Below are positions 6,351 to 12,411 of a stretch of DNA of 12,411 nucleotides, piece by piece; the stretch's first letter is position 1, and each line of letters begins with the position of its first letter. The stretch is from Rhodopirellula sp. (lineage in GTDB: Bacteria; Planctomycetota; Planctomycetia; Pirellulales; Pirellulaceae), in NCBI GenBank assembly GCA_002714565.1, contig PAXU01000068.1:8747-21157 (forward strand), read 5' to 3'. The notes beneath the pieces are model-generated. The model was not told where the DNA came from and did no database searches. It saw only the letters and a list, made by a program, of their open reading frames with translations. The position numbers and the translations under genes are program-made.

Positions 6351-7691
6351 CTACGCCCGTACAGCTGTCAGATCGCCAGTGCTGTCAGCAAACTTAGGTG
6401 CATCAACACCCATGCAATCGAGCATCGTCACAAACAAATTCGACATCGGGACGTTATCAGCAACCTTCAGGAATTGACCGTGTTGCAGACCAATTCCGGA
6501 ACCGCCTGCAAATACAAGCGGATAATTACTGTTGTTATGCGTAGTACTATTGCTACTGCCATGAAGCACCATAGTACGATCAAGAAGCGTACCATCACCT
6601 TCCTTGTGCGAATCGAGTCGTTGCAGGAAGTACGCCAACTGTTCATTCATAAACTTGTCCCACTCTCCGAGAGCCACTGCACCTTCAGGCTTATTCCAGC
6701 CATGTGCAAGGGAATGCAGGTTGGCCTTAAATCCTTCACGGAACGGGAATGGGCCCGCTTTGCTCGAAGCATCAGCCATGCTGGCAATCTGATACGTTGC
6801 AACACGCGTTGAGTCTGTTTTAAAAGCCAGGTAGATCAAGTCGTACATGGTACGAATGAATTCCTTGGGTGCCTGATCATCGGCTTCCAGTTTGAGGACA
6901 TCTCGCTCTTCGTCGGTTAAGGACGGCAGTGGAATGTCGAGCCATCGCTGCGTGCGTTTTACACGTTGTTCGATTTGGCGTACCGATGCCAGGTATTCGT
7001 CAAACTTCTCCTGATCCTGTCGCCCGAGTCGACGACGTAAACTCTTGGAATCTTCAAGGACCATGTCCAGCATGCTTGAGGAACTTCGCAATCGTCGATG
7101 ACGTGCTTTTAGATCAGCATCCGGAGCACCGAACATACGATCAAAGATCATTTGAGGTTGATTCAATGCAGGGATCGGACGACCTTTGTCGTCATAACTC
7201 AGCGTACTTGAGCGGGTTGGTTCACCAACGCCACCATCTGTCGACATCGTAATTGACGAAAAACGCGTGTCTGAACCGATCGCATTTGCAGCTACCTGAT
7301 CGACAGAAACGGTGTTGTGCAAGTATTTACCGTCGAGCATTGCAGCGGTAAGAAACGTGTCGCCGGTATCATGACCACCCATTCTTCGACCATTCGGGTG
7401 TGACATGCCGCCGATAATCGTGACCTTCTCTCGAAGTGCTTCAAATGGCTTTGAGCTTTCGTTGTAGGTAAAATCCCGGCCTTCACCATTAGGGAACCAA
7501 CGCCACTTGTGAAGATCACCACCTTCTTTCGGTAGACTGATCCCGAATGGGAAATACATCGCACACATCCGCTTTGGCAATTCGGATGCATTTACATTTG
7601 CCCCCATAGATTCCATGTACGGCAATGCCATGGAAACACCTGTGCCAAGAAGAAATGTACGTCGGTCTAGATGCCAGGATTTCTTTGTCAT
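6351..7691 (-). CDS. DUF1552 (HXXSHH family) protein, Tat-exported
   Basis: The protein has 446 residues, a usual length for this family. The N-terminus is a Tat-type signal, DRRTFLLGTG with Arg10-Arg11 and then a short hydrophobic stretch, so it is likely exported folded, perhaps with a bound metal. Family landmarks are the start of the mature domain (RMCAMYFPFG), GGMSHPNGRRMGGHDTGD with His98 and His107, QVAANAIG, and a C-terminal HGSSN-x-TTHN segment with His385, followed by PLVFAGG. The conserved histidines and aspartates resemble a metal site, and I recall the family being compared with the alkaline phosphatase superfamily, but no reaction is established. Such genes usually sit beside DUF1587/1592/1588 cytochromes, as here, 169 bases downstream of one on the same strand. 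The gene is probably co-transcribed with it. It converges on the lipid-repair fusion. Confidence 0.9.
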   Translation of the reverse strand: MTKKSWHLDRRTFLLGTGVSMALPYMESMGANVNASELPKRMCAMYFPFGISLPKEGGDLHKWRWFPNGEGRDFTYNESSKPFEALREKVTIIGGMSHPNGRRMGGHDTGDTFLTAAMLDGKYLHNTVSVDQVAANAIGSDTRFSSITMSTDGGVGEPTRSSTLSYDDKGRPIPALNQPQMIFDRMFGAPDADLKARHRRLRSSSSMLDMVLEDSKSLRRRLGRQDQEKFDEYLASVRQIEQRVKRTQRWLDIPLPSLTDEERDVLKLEADDQAPKEFIRTMYDLIYLAFKTDSTRVATYQIASMADASSKAGPFPFREGFKANLHSLAHGWNKPEGAVALGEWDKFMNEQLAYFLQRLDSHKEGDGTLLDRTMVLHGSSNSTTHNNSNYPLVFAGGSGIGLQHGQFLKVADNVPMSNLFVTMLDCMGVDAPKFADSTGDLTAVRA

Positions 7692-7761
7692 CGTATTACT
7701 TAGTTCCCGAAGTCTAAAAGTCGGTTAATCGCTCAACTGAAAAATGAGGATCTGTATCGTC

Positions 7762-7778
7762 GCAGAATTCCATTCTGC
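7762..7778. repeat. Short perfect inverted repeat between cytochrome and DUF1552 genes
   Basis: GCAGAAT and ATTCTGC form a perfect 7-bp stem around a 3-nt loop in the 169-bp gap between the two minus-strand genes. No T-run follows on the minus strand, so termination is doubtful. A processing or stability element in a shared transcript, or a regulator site, is possible. The rest of the gap shows no gene. Confidence 0.35.
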
Positions 7779-7860
7779 ACAAAAGACAAATCCCATCATC
7801 GTGTTTTACTTATACAAGTATAGCATCTCTATCAATCTGGGCGTTTTACATTGCGTCAGG

Positions 7861-10281
7861 TTACTTACTTCGAAATGCACTGCTCGCAATAATCTCGCTA
7901 ATCAAGGTTTGCATCTTGTATCCACTCTTTGCGAATTCTTTAGTAAGATCGTCCACCAGCTCCTGATCCGTGAGTTCCAAGTTCCGACCCAGTGCATAAA
8001 CTGCCATGCGTGAAACCAAGGAATTGGCAAAATCGCCCGTTTTTTGAGCCAATAAGTAGTCTTTAAGGCTCTCCATTCCATCGAGCTCATTGCCATTAGG
8101 CAACACGTCTGATGCTACAACCTCGCGTTCTCCAACTTCATCGTTGTGACGAATGCGGATCATCTCCCTATAGTTACCAACCGCATCAAAATGCTCCATC
8201 GCGATGCCCCAGGGGTCAATGCCGCGATGGCACGATGCACAGGATTCCTTTTGCCGGTGTACTTCAAGTTGTTCCCGCACAGTCAACTTTGCAAAGTCCG
8301 GATTTGACTCATCCAGATCGGGAACATCCGGTGGTGGCGGTGCAGGGGGATCATTCAATATCCGATCACGAAGCCAGACCGCTCTACGAATCGGATGAGA
8401 ATCTTGCCCTGTCGAACCAAGCATTAAAACGCTTGCCTGACCAAGTAGACCACCACGTTTTTCGTCTGTTAGATCAACCCGTCGGAATTCACGCCCTAAC
8501 ACACCGTCCACTCCGTAGTGACGAGCCAGATTTTCGTTCAACATCGTAAAGTTGGAATCCAGGAAAGACAATGCACTCAAGTCCTCCATCAACAACTCTC
8601 TAAAGAAGTGACGTGTTTCCATCACCATTTCTGTTTTGAGAGCTTCGTTAAATCCCTGGTAGACGTCGGTGTTAATCGCGATTTGATTAATGTTGTCGAG
8701 TTTCAACCACTCGTCAGTAAATTGGTTCACAAATCGCCAGCTTCTTTCATCTTCCAGCATGCGAGTTACCTGTTGTTCCAAAACTGAAGGCTTTGACAAC
8801 CGACGATCGGCTGCTAAATCCAGCAATTCCTGATCTGGCATCGTACTCCACAAGAAATAAGACATACGACTGGCAATCTCGTAATCATTGAGTTTTCTCT
8901 TTTGGCTGCTGTCCGGCTCAAGTAGATATAGGAATTGTGGACTGATCAGTACCATTGCAAGCGTTTCGATCGCTGCATCTTCCAGGCTGGGGAATTCCGG
9001 CCGAATCGACTGGTAGAAGCCAACCATGCGCATCACTTCAGTATTGGTTGCTGGTCGACGAAATGCCCGCGTCATGAAACGCTCAAGTACTTCAGCCATA
9101 TAGGCAGCTTCATCTTGATCACTTAGCTCAGATTCATGAAGGATTGCACGGTGCAGGGCAGGTGGCCATTGGTCAAATACCGGTCCGATAAACTCAACCT
9201 CTTCCACCTGGATATGAGGCATGTGTTCTTCGTACGGATAACCTTTTTGTTTTTTACCACCTCGCTCCACGTCTTGCTGTTTGGGTTTGCGAGTGTAGTC
9301 GTCGTACATATTTCGAACTCGTACCACGAGCCCCGGAAACTTACCTTGTCCCCGTACTGGCAGCGGATGGTTTTCAACTCTACCAGTAAACTCAAACACC
9401 TGAGAATCTTCTGTCGTCATCTCGACGCTGGACGTTACTTCCCACAAGTCTTTTGTATCCGGTCGATATCCAACAGACACTTCTAGGATTGGAAAGCCTA
9501 CCCCTTCTGCCATTTTTGCAGATGCTTTGACACGAACGATGTAATTTCCTTGTTCCGGATAGTCATCAACCATCTTTCCGTAAAACGCCTGACTGCGGCC
9601 TAGGTAATTTGCTATCTCTACGTTGAACCAGTTATTAACGTTGCTCTTATCAAACTTATGCTTAAACACCTTCGGTGCAGGACCGGTCTTAATGATGCGA
9701 TCAAGACCACGACGGGCTGCGGCCAGATAGTACTCCAGTTGAATGGAAGTCATCTGTAAAGACTGACCATTGTTCCTAAAACCATCTGGGGACAATCCTT
9801 CCGGCGGTAGGTCACGCGCATAGTCCATATCCAACCCGAGCAAATCACGCATGGTGTTTTGGTACTCAATACGATTGAGACGCCGCATGACAACACGACC
9901 ACCTGTACTCTTAAGCATCTGTACTGCCCGGTCAATTTCGCCCCGAATCCAATTGGTCAGCAACTGCCGTTCTTTGGCTGTTAGCGGATCACCATCTTCC
10001 GGTGGCATTTCAGCTTTGTTGAGCGCGTTGAGAGCTTCTTGCCATGTTTGCACCGAGGCCCGGTCATTAACAAAGTCGATCGAAAGCGTGTCCAGTCGGA
10101 CCTCCGCTTCCTGTACATCCTCACCATGACATGAAAAACACTTCGATTGAAGAATCGGCAAGATGGCGGAATTAAAACGCTTTCCTGGTTTTGCAGCCAG
10201 CAAATTACTTGGCACTGCGCAGATTAAGCCAAAAACCGGAATCAGTAGATATGGGGCGATAACTCTTCTCATAGGACCCAT
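7861..10281 (-). CDS. Planctomycete-type multidomain c-type cytochrome (DUF1587/1595/1592/1588/1585)
   Basis: This exported protein has 806 residues. An N-terminal hydrophobic segment (about 8-30, ending LLAA) is the signal peptide. A planctomycete cytochrome C domain follows (about 38-100) with the haem motif C48-F-S-C51-H52. Then come DUF1587 (about 130-195, RRLNRIEYQNTMRDLLGLD), a linker domain (about 200-385) rich in beta strands, DUF1595 (about 395-460, FMTRAFRRPAT), DUF1592 (about 463-590), DUF1588 (to about 708) with a second haem motif C681-A-S-C684-H685, and DUF1585 (about 735-803, SRMAVYALGR). The order and length are normal for the family. Two covalent haems imply electron transfer outside the cytoplasm, but partner and substrate are unknown. 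It lies 56 bases after the sulfatase gene and before the DUF1552 gene on the same strand, probably in one transcript. ATG 10272 (residue 4, MRR) is an alternative start; neither has a good ribosome binding site. Confidence 0.93.
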   Translation of the reverse strand: MGPMRRVIAPYLLIPVFGLICAVPSNLLAAKPGKRFNSAILPILQSKCFSCHGEDVQEAEVRLDTLSIDFVNDRASVQTWQEALNALNKAEMPPEDGDPLTAKERQLLTNWIRGEIDRAVQMLKSTGGRVVMRRLNRIEYQNTMRDLLGLDMDYARDLPPEGLSPDGFRNNGQSLQMTSIQLEYYLAAARRGLDRIIKTGPAPKVFKHKFDKSNVNNWFNVEIANYLGRSQAFYGKMVDDYPEQGNYIVRVKASAKMAEGVGFPILEVSVGYRPDTKDLWEVTSSVEMTTEDSQVFEFTGRVENHPLPVRGQGKFPGLVVRVRNMYDDYTRKPKQQDVERGGKKQKGYPYEEHMPHIQVEEVEFIGPVFDQWPPALHRAILHESELSDQDEAAYMAEVLERFMTRAFRRPATNTEVMRMVGFYQSIRPEFPSLEDAAIETLAMVLISPQFLYLLEPDSSQKRKLNDYEIASRMSYFLWSTMPDQELLDLAADRRLSKPSVLEQQVTRMLEDERSWRFVNQFTDEWLKLDNINQIAINTDVYQGFNEALKTEMVMETRHFFRELLMEDLSALSFLDSNFTMLNENLARHYGVDGVLGREFRRVDLTDEKRGGLLGQASVLMLGSTGQDSHPIRRAVWLRDRILNDPPAPPPPDVPDLDESNPDFAKLTVREQLEVHRQKESCASCHRGIDPWGIAMEHFDAVGNYREMIRIRHNDEVGEREVVASDVLPNGNELDGMESLKDYLLAQKTGDFANSLVSRMAVYALGRNLELTDQELVDDLTKEFAKSGYKMQTLISEIIASSAFRSK

Positions 10282-10337
10282 TTTAATACAAACTCTGCGT
10301 TTCGAAATCGGTGTAGTTCCGTAATAAGAGATTCGTC

Positions 10338-11918
10338 TCAGTTAGATTTCTTTTGCGGCTTGGGAAATACGTTAGCACTACGAGCCCAGGTGCGCCATTG
10401 CTCACGCAGTTTTGCAACCTCCAGAGGGTACTTCTCTGCCAGATTAGATTGTTCGGTCCGATCTTCATCAAGATTGAAGTACTCCCATTTTCCTTTCAGT
10501 CCCTGCCTCACAAGTTTCCAATCACCAACGCGAATGGCGGCGTTTCCCTCGTGCTCCCAGTAAAGCGGCCGCTCGGCAAATGCTCCTTCGCCGGTGAGCA
10601 ATGGGGTCAGGCTCTGACCCCGCATCGGTGTAATCGCCTCGCCATCAACCTCATTCGGGTATTCAGCAATTCCCAGATCAACGCACGTTGCCATAATGTC
10701 GATCAGGTGCGTCGGAGTCGTTACCCAGCCATTTCGGCCAGTCCGCGGCTTAATCGCAGCAGGCCAATGAGCGATGAGAGGCGTTGCCGTTCCACCTTCA
10801 TGATTGAAGTGTTTGTACTTTCTAAACGGTGTGTTATTCAAATGCGCCCAGCACTTCCCGATGAATACATTGGAATGAGGGTCGCCGGGATTCTCGCCCT
10901 CATATTTTCCCTTTACGCCGGTTTCAGCATTCCCACCATTGTCCGACATAAACAGGATCAATGTGTTATCAAGTACGCCGCGGTCATCCAGTGCAGTGAC
11001 GAGCTTACCGATGTTCTTATCAACCTCGTCCATCATTGCTGCATAGATGGCCATCATGTCGTCGTACCGCGTTTTTTCCTCGTCCGAGAGCGATTCCCAT
11101 TCAGGAACATCATCCGGTCGCGATTCCAGTTGCCATCCTTTTTCAATTAGCCCTGACTTAATCTGTCGCTTATAGCGGTCTTCGCGCAGCTTGTCCCAGC
11201 CAGCCATGTATTTGCCGCGATATTTGGCGATCGTTTCCTCCGGCGCCATACATGGAAAATGGGGGGCGACGTGTGCCAGGTAAAAGAAAAATGGTTTGTC
11301 TTCGGCCAATGCTTCGTCAATGAACTTGATACCCTGCTCAGTCCATAGATCCGATCCATACCAGGGCGGGTTAAACATGGCATGGTCACGAGCTACCTGC
11401 TCACCGTTAAGAAACATTTGCGTTCCACCCTTGGGGCCGGTTTGATCGGAATAATGAAGCCCACCGGCTGGCAGATTAAGACTACGATGAAATCCACGAT
11501 TGGCAGGAGTCACACCGTGATTAAATCCAACGTGCCACTTTCCTGTCATACACGTGAAGTAGCCGGCCGCTGATAAAACCTCTGCGATCGTGACACAGCT
11601 TTTATTAAGATGGCCACGATATCCAGGCACGTTTTGATCGGCCGTCATCCAACCAATTCCCGCTTGATGGGAATACAATCCCGTCAACAATGTTGCACGT
11701 GTCGGACAGCAACGGCCGGTGTTGTAGAACTGTGAAAACCTCAGCCCGTTATTCGCCAATGCGTCTAAGTGAGGTGTGGGAATTTCACTTCCATATGATC
11801 CAATATCAGAGAACCCCATGTCATCCACGAGAATCACAATGATGTTCGGTCGTTCTGATGCCACTAACACATGACCGCAAGATAAAATCGCAAACAAGCC
11901 CAGAAGCACGGATCGCAT
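10338..11918 (-). CDS. Secreted arylsulfatase, formylglycine type (sulfatase family S1)
   Basis: The protein has 526 residues and hydrolyses sulfate esters. It begins with a signal peptide (MRSVLLGLFAILSCGHVLVAS). Active-site elements are all present: the metal-binding D32-D33 in ILVDDMG, the C-x-P-x-R signature C70-C-P-T-R74, whose Cys70 would be oxidised to formylglycine, the second signature TGKWHVG with Lys127 and His129, and D326-N327 in MSDNGGN. The sequence around the signature (NTGRCCPTRATLLTGLYSHQAGIG) is like arylsulfatases of subfamily S1_4, a subfamily guess from memory. The reading frame extends to a TTG at 11933, but ATG 11918 gives a standard signal peptide and is preferred; neither has a strong ribosome binding site. 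Activity needs a formylglycine-generating enzyme from elsewhere in the genome. It is the first gene of a probable three-gene unit, followed after 56 bases by the cytochrome. The substrate is unknown, though sulfated algal glycans are plausible. Confidence 0.94.
   Translation of the reverse strand: MRSVLLGLFAILSCGHVLVASERPNIIVILVDDMGFSDIGSYGSEIPTPHLDALANNGLRFSQFYNTGRCCPTRATLLTGLYSHQAGIGWMTADQNVPGYRGHLNKSCVTIAEVLSAAGYFTCMTGKWHVGFNHGVTPANRGFHRSLNLPAGGLHYSDQTGPKGGTQMFLNGEQVARDHAMFNPPWYGSDLWTEQGIKFIDEALAEDKPFFFYLAHVAPHFPCMAPEETIAKYRGKYMAGWDKLREDRYKRQIKSGLIEKGWQLESRPDDVPEWESLSDEEKTRYDDMMAIYAAMMDEVDKNIGKLVTALDDRGVLDNTLILFMSDNGGNAETGVKGKYEGENPGDPHSNVFIGKCWAHLNNTPFRKYKHFNHEGGTATPLIAHWPAAIKPRTGRNGWVTTPTHLIDIMATCVDLGIAEYPNEVDGEAITPMRGQSLTPLLTGEGAFAERPLYWEHEGNAAIRVGDWKLVRQGLKGKWEYFNLDEDRTEQSNLAEKYPLEVAKLREQWRTWARSANVFPKPQKKSN
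10603..10621. repeat. 19-nt palindrome inside the sulfatase gene (REP-like sequence)
   Basis: GGGGTCAG (10603-10610) and CTGACCCC (10614-10621) form a perfect 8-bp inverted repeat around GCT. On the coding strand it spells the G-Q-S-L-T-P part of the GQSLTPLL segment, which matches a conserved sulfatase stretch (GxSLxPLL). The same kind of palindrome is known to me from dispersed REP-like repeats in other bacteria. Only one copy was noticed here, so repeat status is not shown by this window. Confidence 0.45.
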
Positions 11919-12067
11919 ATCGTCGACTTTCAAAGAATAGCTGTAAAGATATAGAGGCTAAACAATGAGATTACTCGCACAGCCAGTCGCGTGTCTAGCG
12001 AGCAGATACCATTTCGATAACATGATGTACATTTCAGACCGCCTTTGCACACTTACCGTCGTGACAC
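11919..12067. other. Divergent intergenic region between sulfatase and DUF5690 genes
   Basis: This 149-bp gap must hold the promoters of the sulfatase unit (minus) and of the DUF5690 gene (plus). The minus-strand part is AT-rich close to the sulfatase start, but I found no pair of boxes matching sigma70 consensus with normal spacing on either strand. No RNA gene or repeat was recognised. Confidence 0.4.
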
Positions 12068-12411
12068 ATGAAAACTAGTCGGCCCAAAAATGACTCCAGA
12101 AGTTTGCTAATCGCAGCAGCCGCTGCCTTTTGCGTCTACTTCTGCATGTACGCATTCCGCAAACCGTTCACCGCCGCGGAATTTGAAGGAAAGGTGGTCT
12201 TTGGTAGCGACCTGAAGTCGACGCTTATCATTTCACAGCTGATTGGCTACATGCTCTCCAAGTTTATTGGAATCAGGATAGTATCAGAGTTAAATCGCAA
12301 GTATCGCGCCCTGGCTATTCTGGGGCTTATCGCCTTCTCAGAGTTGGCTCTACTGTGCTTTGCAGTACTTCCTACTGAATACAAAGTATTTGCAATGTTC
12401 TTAAACGGACT
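12068..12411 (+). CDS. DUF5690 family membrane protein (partial, runs off the window)
   Basis: From ATG 12068 an open frame continues to the last base, giving 114 residues. After a polar, basic N-terminus (MKTSRPKNDSR) there are three hydrophobic helices at about 13-33 (IAAAAAFCVYFCMYAF), 55-76 (LIISQLIGYMLSKFIGI) and 83-105 (LAILGLIAFSELALLCF). The stretch YAFRKPFTAAEFEG and the helix pattern match my memory of DUF5690, a family of many-helix integral membrane proteins common in planctomycetes and Bacteroidetes, with unknown function. The YAFRKPF segment after helix 1 also recalls major-facilitator organophosphate transporters, so a transporter fold is possible. There is no clear Shine-Dalgarno sequence. 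It diverges from the sulfatase unit, and a shared regulatory region does not by itself prove a shared role. Most of the gene lies beyond 12411. Confidence 0.82.
   Translation, partial: MKTSRPKNDSRSLLIAAAAAFCVYFCMYAFRKPFTAAEFEGKVVFGSDLKSTLIISQLIGYMLSKFIGIRIVSELNRKYRALAILGLIAFSELALLCFAVLPTEYKVFAMFLNG

Noticed and set aside
8112..8549. Plus-strand open frame opposite the cytochrome gene
   Set aside because: It is antisense to the conserved DUF1588 region with the second haem motif, and its product is a low-sense mix of His, Arg, Pro and Gln.
10353..11150. Long open frame (265 codons) on the plus strand opposite the sulfatase gene
   Set aside because: It is fully antisense to a sulfatase with intact active-site motifs. 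Its product is rich in Arg, Ser and Cys, has no recognisable domain, and has no supporting ribosome binding site. It is a reflection of the codon pattern of the real gene.
10338..11933. Sulfatase starting at TTG 11933
   Set aside because: The ATG at 11918, five codons in, gives a standard signal peptide directly, and the TTG has no ribosome binding site.
1..12411. CRISPR array, tRNA or rRNA genes, insertion sequences, phage or toxin-antitoxin genes
   Set aside because: I saw no regularly spaced repeats, no cloverleaf-like sequence, no transposase or integrase motifs, and no small gene pairs. Nearly all sequence is explained by large conserved genes.

Overview
The window looks like a piece of a planctomycete chromosome, probably from the Pirellulaceae (Rhodopirellula-like). 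The evidence is protein content, not a database search: a planctomycete-type c-cytochrome with the DUF1587/1595/1592/1588/1585 architecture, a Tat-exported DUF1552 protein, a secreted formylglycine sulfatase, a planctomycete-style STAS protein, a DUF5690 membrane protein, and a giant fusion for phospholipid repair. Genes are well spaced, start codons are often not ATG, and Shine-Dalgarno sequences are weak, which fits that phylum. I see no insertion sequence, tRNA, rRNA, CRISPR array or phage gene.

Left part (1-2000): the C-terminal end of an unidentified gene (1-81, +); a secreted protein of unknown function (289-1110, +) preceded by a TATAAT promoter candidate and a 24-nt near-perfect dyad; then, convergent to it, a STAS anti-anti-sigma-like protein (1150-1500, -) with a clear sigma70-type promoter, and a small two-helix membrane protein (1632-2000, -).

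Centre (2001-6350): one 1332-residue gene (2236-6234, +) joins an LplT-like 12-helix transporter, a PlsC-type acyltransferase and an acyl-ACP/acyl-CoA synthetase-type AMP ligase. In E. coli the same steps are done by LplT plus Aas: lysophospholipid is flipped inward, fatty acid is activated and lysophospholipid is re-acylated. The transporter half carries a PDZ-like insert of about 145 residues in a loop predicted to be periplasmic. The gene appears to start at TTG, just behind a short in-frame leader ORF that has a better ribosome binding site.

Right part (6351-12067, all -): a likely transcription unit read right to left, sulfatase (10338-11918), planctomycete cytochrome (7861-10281) and DUF1552 protein (6351-7691). 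All three are predicted to be exported, which suggests one extracytoplasmic process, perhaps breakdown of a sulfated polymer, but the substrate is unknown. Diverging from it, a DUF5690 membrane protein (12068 onward, +) runs off the window.

The most unusual points are the PDZ-like insert in the flippase half of the LplT-PlsC-ligase fusion, the leader ORF/TTG start of that gene, and the sulfatase-cytochrome-DUF1552 unit. No wholly new system is evident.
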